A stretch of 34,265 nucleotides of DNA from a virus. The notes under the pieces were generated by a model. The model was not told where the DNA came from. It searched no databases and saw nothing but the letters and a program-made list of their open reading frames with translations. The stretch spans positions 1-34,265 of IMG/VR virus record IMGVR_UViG_3300024292_000008; one strand, given 5' to 3'. Below, piece after piece: positions 1 through 8,133 of the stretch; positions within the stretch are counted from its first letter, which is position 1, and each line of letters starts with the position of its first letter. The translations under genes were made by a program, and so were the position numbers.

Positions 1-264
1 CAGCTCCTTCTCTTGCTGCTTTATCTTCTTTTGGTGAGCATAAAGCTGCATAGCCTCCTGCTCTACAGACTGACCTGCTACTATCTTCTTAAACAGCGGC
101 GGGTTCTCGGCCTGCTTCTGGCATTCATTTAGGTCACTGACGGCTCCATACCACTTACCAATCTGACCCAGTGTATCCTCTACTTCACGACCAGCAGCTA
201 CCATGCGCTTAATAGTGTTAAACGCAGAAGTAGCTACACTAATGGCTGTGACGGGATCAATCAT
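1..264 (-). CDS. Conserved marine-phage protein, N-terminal part (cut by window edge)
   Basis: The reading frame opens at an ATG at 264 and stays open for 88 codons to the window edge. It begins MIDPVTAIS and continues through an amphipathic, Lys/Glu/Gln-rich helix ending KKIKQQEKEL. The ATG overlaps the stop of the upstream gene as TAATG. I recognise a small conserved protein common near tail-fibre genes of marine podoviruses. Its family usually ends with a YAQARRR-type basic stretch and one membrane segment. Exactly such a C-terminus sits at the other window edge (34142..34265), so this is probably the front half of that gene. The function is unknown; a lysis or membrane-associated role is only a guess. 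Confidence 0.8.
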   Translation of the reverse strand, partial: MIDPVTAISVATSAFNTIKRMVAAGREVEDTLGQIGKWYGAVSDLNECQKQAENPPLFKKIVAGQSVEQEAMQLYAHQKKIKQQEKEL

Positions 265-569
265 TACCAAGGAGTTCCTACAGCTACCGCAGGAGCTTTG
301 CTGTCTGCAATCTGAGCAGCGATAGAATCTTCTACGCCAGTGACTGCTTCCTCGCCCATGCTGTCCTTCACCCAGCCAATAGCCTGAGCTTCTGTGATGT
401 CTGAATAGGCTGTGTAGCCGTCAGCAGTGCTGTCAGGAGTAAAGCCACAAGTGCCATAGCTGCTGCCTGAGTGGTCGCCATCTACATCTGAGGCGCGCCA
501 GTGTGCTACAACTACACCGTCATCTGATGTGTTGCGTTCTAGTGTTGAGATTGTCCAAGTTACTGCCAT
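264..569 (-). CDS. Conserved hypothetical phage protein, 101 aa
   Basis: This small, acidic, soluble protein begins MAVTWTIS and carries a central DHSGSSYGTCGFTPD stretch and a C-terminal half ending VGTPW. It resembles a family often found just downstream of tail-fibre genes in marine phages (a DUF7936-like protein, from memory). No signal peptide, membrane segment or catalytic motif is visible. It sits 2 bp after the preceding gene and overlaps the next by one base, so it is translated within the fibre operon. A minor virion or fibre-accessory role is an inference from position. Confidence 0.8.
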   Translation of the reverse strand: MAVTWTISTLERNTSDDGVVVAHWRASDVDGDHSGSSYGTCGFTPDSTADGYTAYSDITEAQAIGWVKDSMGEEAVTGVEDSIAAQIADSKAPAVAVGTPW

Positions 570-571
570 GA

Positions 572-820
572 TTATTCTCCTTCTTCCAGCGATGCTTGAT
601 AAGCTGCAATAACTGCATCAGTATGCACAGCAGCACAGATAGCCTGTACCTCTGTAGATTCGTTGCTGTAGTCCTGTCCTGCGGTTATAACGTGGCGATG
701 GTAGCCTGAAGATAGCTCTACGCCGTCCTCTAGGACTTTGGTGCAGGTTCGTACTTGTACTGCTTTGTAGTCACCTACGATTTCAATCTTGTCTTCTGTT
801 ATTACTTTTTCTAAAGCCAT
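572..820 (-). CDS. Conserved hypothetical phage protein, 82 aa
   Basis: This 82-residue acidic protein begins MALEKVITEDKIEIVGDYK and contains RTCTKVLEDGVELSSGYHRHVI, then a helical tail ending EEGE. The layout (a short beta-rich front with VQVRT, a GYHRH segment, then VQAICAAVHT) is one I recognise from many marine phages, always next to the gene at 264..569 and downstream of a tail fibre. A good ribosome-binding site (CAGGAGC) precedes the ATG. No enzymatic motif is seen. It is probably a small fibre-region accessory protein, but the function is unknown. Confidence 0.8.
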   Translation of the reverse strand: MALEKVITEDKIEIVGDYKAVQVRTCTKVLEDGVELSSGYHRHVITAGQDYSNESTEVQAICAAVHTDAVIAAYQASLEEGE

Positions 821-865
821 TGTATTGCTCCTGTCTGTACCTACCGTCCGATAGGCGTATGGTTG

Positions 866-3640
866 TTATGCTGAGCGATAAGTAATCGTGCCTCTAAACT
901 CGCCTGTACCTATATGTGCTGCTGTTAAATTGGTGTTAGATGCCCCTGTGCTTGATGTGGAACCCATTACATACAATACAGTTGTGGTGGCTTCGGCATA
1001 AACGCTCGGTGAGTTTATTGTTGTTGACCAATTTTGCCAGTAACTAACTGATCCGTTTGCCTCAATACCTGTTGGACTTAGAACATCCGCAACAGTGAAT
1101 GGCATACCTCTAACTTCTAATGATCCAGATGCACCATTAGTGTTTGAGCAATCTGCTTCAAAATTGATCGTCACCAAGTTGCCTATTTTTACATACGAGC
1201 CGCCATACTCACTTAAAGCTAATTGTGTCCCACCCGCCCAAAGCTCAACATTGAAAGTCCCCTCCTCATAGTCTTCCAGCTTATTAGCAGCACCTGTGCC
1301 GCCTAAGTAGACACCGCCTGACAGGTAGAGGTTTTTGAAGCGTTGGCTAGATGTGCCTAGCGATATAATTGCATCACGCGAACCGCCACTAGCATTAGTT
1401 GGGCGAAGAACATTATTAGTATCGTCCAGCATGATTCCTGTATTAACGGAATTAATAGCCAAAGTGCCGCTGTAAGTACCAATACTACCTACGGTTGCGC
1501 CGTCTTTTTGAAAGCCTAAAATGTTTCCGTCCGCAGTGCTTCTATTGACTGAAACAACATTGTTAGTATCGCCTGAACCTAAGGCGCGTGAAAAGAAACT
1601 CCCGTCAGTTCCTCTTATGCTTACACCAGCCGTTGTGTTGCCAACTCCCGGAATAGTCGTGCTGGACTGACCCACCAACAGGTTGCCTGACCCGTCAAAC
1701 CTACCATACTCAGTAGCGCCATCAGCCTGAACAAAAGATATACCATCACCATTTTTGTCGTTAAGCTGTAAACCACCAGAGCCAGTAAGATACTTCATTG
1801 AGCCGTAGGTGGCGTTGTCTCCACGATAGACTCTTAACTCTTGACCGCCTTTTACTTCCACATTCCCTGATGAGTCTATGCGCATGCGTTCTGTGTCGGC
1901 TGTATTAAATACTAGAGGGTCAGACTCTATAGTTCCAATGTAACTTGCAGTAGTGTTTGATAGCAATCTAAAGGTGTGAGTCCCGTTGTTTTCAATATCA
2001 ATGAACCCTCCATAGGTAGCGTTGTTAAGCGTCAAGCCTGTATAGTTAGTTACAGCGTTTGGACTGCTTGTACCAATACCCACGTTGCCTGATGAGTCGA
2101 TAGCCATACCAACAGTTGTGGCTTCGTTATTATTGTCTCCACCAACCAGAAATTCAAGCTGTCCTGCGCCTGCGCCTGTGACAGTTGGCTTAATGCCTGA
2201 CCTACTTGCTCCCCCAGAAACAGCAGGGAAGCCTAACGTCATCTCGTTAAAACCAGTGATAGACATTTTACTATTAGGTGAACTAGTACCAATACCCACG
2301 TTGCCTGATGAGTCTATGCGCATGCGTTCTGAGGTATTTGTGCCTAGACGCATTGAGTCTGTATTATGGTCGTACTGTACAAACCCGCTATAGCTACCTG
2401 TTCCTGTAGCGGCATCACCAAAGAAAAGATTTCCAGTAGTTGTCGAGCTACTCGCTATTAACATAGAAGTATCGGCTGTTGTTCCTGCTGTTCCTATTGT
2501 AAGAGGATAGCTAGGCGAACTAGTACCAATACCCACGTTGCCTGCGCCAGTAATAACAAAATCAGATTCAGTTGTTCTTGCAGACAAAGATAGTAAACGA
2601 CTAGATTCCGTAGTATGGGGGTAGTATGAAATCTTGCCATCACTCAACGCGTCATCACTAAACAAAATAGATGCGCGGTTGTTGTTAGTACCGCCTCCGC
2701 TGATTCTAAGCTGTGAGTTTGAAGTATAGGCAGTACCGTTAGCGGCTGATGCAACTATTTTACTGGTGAAGGTATTCGTACCTCCAACTGCTAATGCCTC
2801 CGCAGACGCATCCCAGAACAACTTAGCCGTTGTGCCTGTGTCCTCGTAGAAGCTGATATCGCCGTTGTAGTCTATTTTCTGACGCAGTTTTGCATTTGTG
2901 TAATTGTAGATATGACCACCTGAAACATTACCTGCGCCAATATCTAAAGTTCCACCTAATGAAGCATGTTCATTTCCGTAAAGTCTAACTCTTGCACCCC
3001 TAGCATCGCTGTTAGCTCCACCGCCAGAAACAGCCAGTACACCATTATCAGAGCCATCAGATGTATTTAATCTAATTGTATCCCCTGTTGTAAATACAGC
3101 ATCCCCATCTACAGTCAGACCATCGCTGGTCACTGTGCCAGTAACGTCTATGCCTGTGGAGGTGGTTTCAAACTTTAAACTATTGTCGTAATAGGCTTTT
3201 ACAGAACCATTGACGTTAAAATGAGCAATTTCTTCGTTTGTACTGCTACGCAGATAAATACCATCTCCGTTACTTCTTATAAACAAATGCCCTGTTGCAG
3301 TCTCATCAATATAGCTATTAGACCCATCATGGTAAATCTGTAGGTCAGAGCCAGCACCAAACGTAGCCTTGTCATTGTCGCCCAATGCAATGCCACCGTT
3401 GGCTGTGATTTCGCCAGAGGCAGATAAAGTAGTAAACGCGCCAGTAGATGCAGAGGATGCGCCGATAGTCGTGCCGTCAATAGTGCCTGAGTTGATGTCA
3501 ATCCCGGTAACAGGCGTGGTCCCGTCAAGCAGGTTGTCCAGGCTGTCCAGGTTAGTGTTTAGCTTCTCGCCCCATGTATCTTCTGAAGCGCCAACTTCCG
3601 GCTTAGTCAAACCATAGGTGGTTGTAGTTGTATCAGCCAT
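866..3640 (-). CDS. Tail fibre protein, 924 aa
   Basis: A long Gly/Ser/Thr/Asn-rich protein. The N-terminus ([28 protein letters not shown], about residues 1-60) is the module many marine phages use at the start of tail fibres. The middle holds repeated [10 protein letters not shown] and VGIGTSSP beta-strand units typical of trimeric fibre shafts. A YEEGTF motif near residue 797 opens a C-terminal jelly-roll-like domain that probably contacts the host receptor. Downstream are small accessory proteins and upstream are two further tail proteins. The gene abuts the next (stop and start adjacent at 3640/3641). Host range is expected to reside in the last 130 residues or so; this is inferred from position, not shown. 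Confidence 0.92.
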   Translation of the reverse strand: MADTTTTTYGLTKPEVGASEDTWGEKLNTNLDSLDNLLDGTTPVTGIDINSGTIDGTTIGASSASTGAFTTLSASGEITANGGIALGDNDKATFGAGSDLQIYHDGSNSYIDETATGHLFIRSNGDGIYLRSSTNEEIAHFNVNGSVKAYYDNSLKFETTSTGIDVTGTVTSDGLTVDGDAVFTTGDTIRLNTSDGSDNGVLAVSGGGANSDARGARVRLYGNEHASLGGTLDIGAGNVSGGHIYNYTNAKLRQKIDYNGDISFYEDTGTTAKLFWDASAEALAVGGTNTFTSKIVASAANGTAYTSNSQLRISGGGTNNNRASILFSDDALSDGKISYYPHTTESSRLLSLSARTTESDFVITGAGNVGIGTSSPSYPLTIGTAGTTADTSMLIASSSTTTGNLFFGDAATGTGSYSGFVQYDHNTDSMRLGTNTSERMRIDSSGNVGIGTSSPNSKMSITGFNEMTLGFPAVSGGASRSGIKPTVTGAGAGQLEFLVGGDNNNEATTVGMAIDSSGNVGIGTSSPNAVTNYTGLTLNNATYGGFIDIENNGTHTFRLLSNTTASYIGTIESDPLVFNTADTERMRIDSSGNVEVKGGQELRVYRGDNATYGSMKYLTGSGGLQLNDKNGDGISFVQADGATEYGRFDGSGNLLVGQSSTTIPGVGNTTAGVSIRGTDGSFFSRALGSGDTNNVVSVNRSTADGNILGFQKDGATVGSIGTYSGTLAINSVNTGIMLDDTNNVLRPTNASGGSRDAIISLGTSSQRFKNLYLSGGVYLGGTGAANKLEDYEEGTFNVELWAGGTQLALSEYGGSYVKIGNLVTINFEADCSNTNGASGSLEVRGMPFTVADVLSPTGIEANGSVSYWQNWSTTINSPSVYAEATTTVLYVMGSTSSTGASNTNLTAAHIGTGEFRGTITYRSA
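1860..2545 (-). repeat. Direct DNA repeats in the tail-fibre gene
   Basis: The block TACCAATACCCACGTTGCCT (plus-strand reading) occurs at 2071, 2287 and 2524. The adjoining GATGAGTC-TATGCGCATGCG block occurs near 1869 and 2307, with a shortened copy at 2091. They encode the shaft units [10 protein letters not shown] and VGIGTSSP. Near-identity at DNA level, rather than only protein level, points to recent duplication or recombination between units. Confidence 0.8.
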
Positions 3641-4339
3641 TTAAGCGGCCTCCCATAAAGTTACAGTGTCGGACACGGTTGTCCATGTTTGTGAAGCGCC
3701 AGAGACGCCTACCCATTCGTTGTCGTCAGATGCAATATCAGACCAATCATTCGACGCCGGAGCCTTGTCAGCCCAAACCTCATCGCTCCCAGGCTTATCA
3801 AGCCAAAGTATCTGACCAGATGACGCCAAGACAGATGATGCGCTTATACCACCAATACCAACAGCAGTTATGTTGCCAGAGAATACAGTCTGACTCTCAG
3901 CCGATATTACAGCCCCTGCAGCAACAACCTTAAATCCAACCACTGTTGCAGATGACGCAACACCTATTTCTGATAGGCCCTGCTGGACCAGGACGCCATC
4001 TACCGACGACCCCGATGTAGCGCTTACAGCAACAACACCCGACCCGGTCATGAAGCCGGACACAGATGACGATGAAGCCGCCGATATTGCAGACCCTGTC
4101 TGTAGTAGTGCCTGCGGATCTGCCTGAACAGATGCAGTGGCGCTAATCAACGACGAGTCCTGGCGAACAGCAGTTCCGGATATTGACGCAGATGATACTG
4201 CCGATATAGAGCAGCTCGCCTCCCGTACAAACCCAGCAGAGACATTTAACGCGGACGTTGCCGATATTACGACTGCGCCATCTTCAAGATTAGCGGTCGA
4301 GTAGGCGGCCTGCCCGTATTTATATGCCCCGTAAAGCAT
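3641..4339 (-). CDS. Repetitive Ser/Ala-rich virion-region protein, 232 aa
   Basis: After a short Tyr-rich front (MLYGAYKYGQAAYS), most of the protein is an imperfect repeat built on ISA-S-S-S-G units, such as AVISAESQTVFSG and SAISAASSSSVSG, about eight times. The C-terminus is Trp/Asp-rich (WLDKPGSDEVWADKAPASN) and ends VTLWEAA. Short beta-strand repeats of this kind are typical of fibre or baseplate decoration proteins. The gene lies between the tail fibre and a Gp80-like tail protein. I do not recognise a named family; a structural role is inferred from composition and neighbours. Confidence 0.7.
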   Translation of the reverse strand: MLYGAYKYGQAAYSTANLEDGAVVISATSALNVSAGFVREASCSISAVSSASISGTAVRQDSSLISATASVQADPQALLQTGSAISAASSSSVSGFMTGSGVVAVSATSGSSVDGVLVQQGLSEIGVASSATVVGFKVVAAGAVISAESQTVFSGNITAVGIGGISASSVLASSGQILWLDKPGSDEVWADKAPASNDWSDIASDDNEWVGVSGASQTWTTVSDTVTLWEAA

Positions 4340-4340
4340 A

Positions 4341-4721
4341 TTAGTCTAGCGTGATATCTAAGTCGCCAGCCGGGATGCGGAATACGTCACCCGTAGCGAT
4401 AGTCTTGCTTGCAGTCAATGCACCATAGGCTAGCAGGTTACCGCTTGTGGCTGCGTCGAATACACCGACGTGCGTAATCGTGCCCCAGTCGCCTGTAGCT
4501 GTTGCCCACTCTTCTGCAGATGTGTTGCTAGCAGTGTTACCCGACACAGTAAATGCTGTGGCCTGGCGAGCATAACCGCTACCTGACAGCTCTGTACCGC
4601 CGCCTGTGTCACTAGGTGCTGCAGTGTATAGTCCAGTGTATAAAGTTCCTGGGGCTGTGTAGGCGTTGCCACCAAACACATGGTCCAGGACCTCTGTTTC
4701 TAAGAAGTTGGAAAAGCTCAT
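4341..4721 (-). CDS. Gp80-like phage tail fibre protein, 126 aa
   Basis: The sequence MSFSNFLETEVLDHVFGGNAY followed by LYTGLYTAAPSDTGGGTELSGSGYARQ is the signature of the small tail protein family often labelled phage tail fibre Gp80 (PF23140-like). The central part (WGTITHVGVFDAATSGN) and the closing FRIPAGDLDITLD also fit. Length matches the family. It overlaps the adaptor gene upstream by 4 bp (ATGA), indicating translational coupling. It is probably a small structural component at the tail tip or fibre attachment. Confidence 0.85.
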   Translation of the reverse strand: MSFSNFLETEVLDHVFGGNAYTAPGTLYTGLYTAAPSDTGGGTELSGSGYARQATAFTVSGNTASNTSAEEWATATGDWGTITHVGVFDAATSGNLLAYGALTASKTIATGDVFRIPAGDLDITLD

Positions 4722-5341
4722 CCGAGTCCTCGTATTTTAGTTGTCAGGCCAACACCAGAATAAGCTGCCTGTTCAGAAGTTAAGTTTAGTTTGTCTACCG
4801 CCTCACCATACAATCGAGCCCACACCTCAGCCCGGCCATCTTCAGCCAGGTATGGTGCAGAGTTCAGTAGTGAGCCGTACAGGTAGATGTCTGGATATGA
4901 TGTCAGCAGCCAGTTTGTAGTCGCGCTGTCGCTGAGAGAGGGTATCTGCTGGATGTATAGCAACTCAGCAGCATATGAGCCGTCAGGGGTAGGGAATACC
5001 TCAAACTGGCCCTCAGAGTGGGCATAGTATCTTGGCTTGCCTGCTACATTCTCTGAGCCCTGGCGCTTGTCAGCCATGGCCTGAGTGCTTAACAGGTCCA
5101 TCGCAGAGGTGTTCTGGCCGGTCAAATGCAGGCGTATAGTCTCAACCCAGTCGCCTGGCTTGGTTAGGTACTGGCCGTCAATTGTAGTCGATGCCCTGTT
5201 CTCCATCTGCCAGTGACGGATGTCTCGGTTCATCCTGGCCTCGCCCAACGCAATAAATGTCGGGATCACAGAAGTCAGGTCAGACCTGTTCAAAAAGTCT
5301 GCCATTGACGACTGCAGCTCGCTGTATGTGCTTATTGCCAT
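4718..5341 (-). CDS. Head-tail adaptor protein (SU10-type), 207 aa
   Basis: The opening MAISTYSELQSSMADFLNRSD, with VIPTFIALGEARMNRDIRHW after it, is characteristic of the adaptor found in SU10-like and many marine podoviruses. The middle reads PRYYAHSEGQFEVFPTPDG and LLYIQQIP, and the C-terminus has YLYGSLLNSAPYL. In that family it forms the ring between portal and nozzle. A TGGAGG ribosome-binding site precedes the ATG, and an extended -10 promoter (5359..5374) lies about 17 bp upstream. It is followed directly by tail-fibre genes, which would be co-transcribed. Confidence 0.88.
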   Translation of the reverse strand: MAISTYSELQSSMADFLNRSDLTSVIPTFIALGEARMNRDIRHWQMENRASTTIDGQYLTKPGDWVETIRLHLTGQNTSAMDLLSTQAMADKRQGSENVAGKPRYYAHSEGQFEVFPTPDGSYAAELLYIQQIPSLSDSATTNWLLTSYPDIYLYGSLLNSAPYLAEDGRAEVWARLYGEAVDKLNLTSEQAAYSGVGLTTKIRGLG

Positions 5342-5358
5342 TATGGCCTCCAGTTATT

Positions 5359-5374
5359 GGGCCGATTATACCAT
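5359..5374 (-). promoter_or_regulatory. Extended -10 late promoter before the adaptor gene
   Basis: The minus strand reads ATGGTATAATCGGCCC: a perfect TATAAT box with the extended -10 TGN directly upstream. No good -35 box lies 16-18 bp further up, which extended -10 promoters can do without. The same TGNTATAATCGG[CG]C block occurs at 8113..8128 and 30984..30998. The predicted start of transcription leaves a very short leader before the adaptor ATG at 5341. Confidence 0.7.
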
Positions 5375-8088
5375 TAAATGGGGCTTAATAACCCGCCAAT
5401 CAATCTAGCCTGGTCCCTGGCCCTTTGATCCCTCTCATCCACAAAGCTGTAGTCTAAAAGTCCGCCCAGGCGATCACGCAAGGGGGTGCGCTTTGGCATG
5501 GTCATAGTGGATATGGCTGTAGGAAGCTGAGACACAAAGTCTACTGTATCGACAGCCCCCTCAAGGGCTCCCATTCCCATCTCACCAATGGTCGGCAGAA
5601 TCTGTGAGCGGCGGTATGCAGCCAGCTCTGGGGATACCTGGCCAAATGAAGCAGACCCCATGTCACGCAACCTAGCGTCTTCACGCATCAATAAGCCAAA
5701 CTTCTGGGCTTCTGCTGCCTGGGCTCTCTGGTTAATGTTGGCGTACTCGTTAACCATGTCGCCAAATGATTGCTCCTGCACTACAGGGGCTTCACGGTAT
5801 TCGGGAGCATTTGACCTAACGTCAGGATATTTTAAATACTCAAGCTCCCGAAAGAGCTCATCGTCACTGCCTGCCCTGAAAATCTGTTGGCTTCTAGGCT
5901 CGAACACATCTTCCGACAACTCCAAGGGGGTTGCTCTAAGAAAATCAGGTTTCATCTTGTCCCTGGTTTCAACATTTCTTGCCTCAACCTCGCCCATTAA
6001 TCCTTTGTACATACCATAGGGAGACCTTGCGCCTGCCTCGCCAACCGTATCGGCATTAAACCTGTCAGAAATTTGCTTTTCGACTCGGAGGCGCTCCAGG
6101 TCACTCATCTCTTGCAAAGACATAGAGCGTTGACCAACATCGCTTATTTTTTGTTCCAGCTCTTGCAGTCGGCCACTTCCAGTGGGGGTCAATCCTACGC
6201 GCTCATAAAAAGAATCTTTTATTCTTTCCTCTTCTGCAAACTGTTTCTGATTGCCTCCAGCCGCAAACCCTTCTCTATCTTGGATTGAGTGCTGAAGCTC
6301 ATGCAGCAATGTTGCTCTTTGCTCGGCTGGCGAGCTTTTGCCGCTGATAACAATTGTTTCGGGCTGCCTTTCACCAAACTCATCAAAATAACCTTCTCGG
6401 TGGAACCCTTGTCCTTCCGGCATATTCTTATCGACTGTAAAAGCAATATCGCCTAAAGAACCAAAAAAGCCGCGAGACCCGTATTCTTCAATCTCACCAT
6501 CCATGTCTCTAACAGTGGGCTTTCTGCCGCCTTTTTCATATTGAGACAGCAGCTCTGGGTCATCAATGACATCAGCAATAGTCCCGGTATAGTATTGACT
6601 GCCCTCTGCCACTTCAGGAATGTTTATTTTTGTATTTGTATTAGGCAGCTCCGTTCTCCACTGACCGTCTGCTCCAATCTCCCAGCCGGTACGCTCTCGG
6701 ATGCTCTGCACATCCATGCCCTCGTTTGCCATTTTCTGAGCCATTCCCAGAAGGTCTTGCCGCCCAGCACCAAGCTTCGACAGAGACCCTAAAATACTCG
6801 CATCACTATCTTCGCTCATGCCTGCGCTAAGCAAGCCTGTCATTGCGACTGGAGCAGCTTGTCGCAACAACCCTGCAGGAGCTGCCTCAGCTTCTTGGGG
6901 TGCCATTGTGGCAGGAAGCCCGACCGCAGCAATCAATGCCGCATTAGATGCGCCCTTGTTGTCTTCTAGCCATTTAGAAGCAGTATCTACCCACCTGGCA
7001 TCCGCAACTTGGAATAGGTCTTGGCGCTTTGCAATAGCATCAATCTTTTCAGCGTCATATAGCAAGCGTGGAGTGCCGCCTTTTTTCGGCTTTGTCATAA
7101 CGCCTTCTAGCTGCTTATAGGCGTCAGGATACATAATCTGCGGTGGCACGCTTTGCTCAAACCCGCCAATGTATTCACCCCCAATGCCAGTGTTATATGA
7201 CGGGTGATTGGTATTTCTGTTTAAGTCGAATCCTTTGCCAACACGGCCCATCGTAAATCCGGCCTCGCCTAAAGCTGTACCGGCAAGGTCAGGATCAATA
7301 AATGCTTTTTCTATATCCGTAATAGTCGGGAAGCCCAGATCGCGATATTCAGCCTTGCTCATCTTTTTGGTGAAGGCACTTCTAAACTTGCCTGCGCCTT
7401 CTGGCTTAAAGCTGCCCATTCCAAGAAGCTGATCTCTTGCCTCAGGGCTCTCTAGCCCAACCCAATCAGATCTGCTCTTGCGCAAATCTTCATCAAACTT
7501 TTTAATGGCCTTTTTTGGCAGCTTCATAGACTGCGCCCACTGCAGCATACCGTCAGCAAAAGCTTGGTTAAAGTAGTTAGCCTCTCTGCCCATCGCTGTA
7601 TAAACGCCAGTGGCGTCCATTTTTAGGGACTCCATTAAGCCTTCAGCTTTATTCTGGAATGGAACTGCGCCAGTTTTCATTGAGGCCCAGTAGTTGCCCT
7701 CTGGAGTTAGTGGGCTGTTTGGATATCTAGCGCCACCTCTACTAGTGACTGGGACAGGCAGGTCAAAACCGCCTATGTTCGTGAGCGTAACGTCTGTGCC
7801 AGATATGTCGCCCTTGTGTGGAACCAGGACAGTATTCTCAATATCTTCTGGCATTATGATGCGGCGGTCATCTAACAGGCCACGCTGCACAACTTGCGGA
7901 TTGAGCATAGTCTGCTCTTCCCTGGCCCTAAATTGGTCATTGCCTTCATACAGTTTTTGGTACTTAGTCTGCGCCGTCTTAACTGCGGTTGGGTTCTGAG
8001 CTGACTCATCTGTCAACATCCCAATACGCTTTAAGTTTTCAGGGCTCATCCCTTCTGCCAGCAAAGACAGTAAACCTTTAACAGCCAT
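5374..8088 (-). CDS. Large polyvalent virion-associated protein with HELQH motif, 904 aa
   Basis: This is a multi-domain protein. Residues 1-390 form an N-terminal region I know from phage polyvalent proteins (LTPEGNYWASMKTG, GREANYFNQAF). An Ala/Pro/Gly-rich hydrophobic link follows at about 385-420. Residues 490-620 hold an LPD-like domain with LLHELQHSIQ, placing HELQH at 596-600; this resembles a zinc-peptidase HExxH site except that the last two spacer residues are L and Q. The C-terminus is helical. Such proteins are thought to enter the cell with the DNA. It lies between terL and the adaptor and has its own promoter (8113..8128). Enzymatic activity is unproven. Confidence 0.75.
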   Translation of the reverse strand: MAVKGLLSLLAEGMSPENLKRIGMLTDESAQNPTAVKTAQTKYQKLYEGNDQFRAREEQTMLNPQVVQRGLLDDRRIIMPEDIENTVLVPHKGDISGTDVTLTNIGGFDLPVPVTSRGGARYPNSPLTPEGNYWASMKTGAVPFQNKAEGLMESLKMDATGVYTAMGREANYFNQAFADGMLQWAQSMKLPKKAIKKFDEDLRKSRSDWVGLESPEARDQLLGMGSFKPEGAGKFRSAFTKKMSKAEYRDLGFPTITDIEKAFIDPDLAGTALGEAGFTMGRVGKGFDLNRNTNHPSYNTGIGGEYIGGFEQSVPPQIMYPDAYKQLEGVMTKPKKGGTPRLLYDAEKIDAIAKRQDLFQVADARWVDTASKWLEDNKGASNAALIAAVGLPATMAPQEAEAAPAGLLRQAAPVAMTGLLSAGMSEDSDASILGSLSKLGAGRQDLLGMAQKMANEGMDVQSIRERTGWEIGADGQWRTELPNTNTKINIPEVAEGSQYYTGTIADVIDDPELLSQYEKGGRKPTVRDMDGEIEEYGSRGFFGSLGDIAFTVDKNMPEGQGFHREGYFDEFGERQPETIVISGKSSPAEQRATLLHELQHSIQDREGFAAGGNQKQFAEEERIKDSFYERVGLTPTGSGRLQELEQKISDVGQRSMSLQEMSDLERLRVEKQISDRFNADTVGEAGARSPYGMYKGLMGEVEARNVETRDKMKPDFLRATPLELSEDVFEPRSQQIFRAGSDDELFRELEYLKYPDVRSNAPEYREAPVVQEQSFGDMVNEYANINQRAQAAEAQKFGLLMREDARLRDMGSASFGQVSPELAAYRRSQILPTIGEMGMGALEGAVDTVDFVSQLPTAISTMTMPKRTPLRDRLGGLLDYSFVDERDQRARDQARLIGGLLSPI

Positions 8089-8112
8089 AACTAAATCCAG
8101 TCAAGTCACAAA

Positions 8113-8128
8113 GGCCCGATTATATCAT
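8113..8128 (-). promoter_or_regulatory. Extended -10 late promoter before the 904-aa gene
   Basis: The minus strand reads ATGATATAATCGGGCC, a perfect TATAAT with extended TGA. It lies in the 45-bp gap between terL and the next gene, about 30 bp upstream of the ATG at 8088. It matches the elements at 5359..5374 and 30984..30998 over roughly 13 positions, including the CGG after the -10 box. No convincing -35 is seen. Confidence 0.7.
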
Positions 8129-8133
8129 ATTGA

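Noticed and set aside
5588-6019. 143-codon plus-strand frame
   Set aside because: Antisense to the 904-aa gene, with no ribosome-binding site or recognisable motif.
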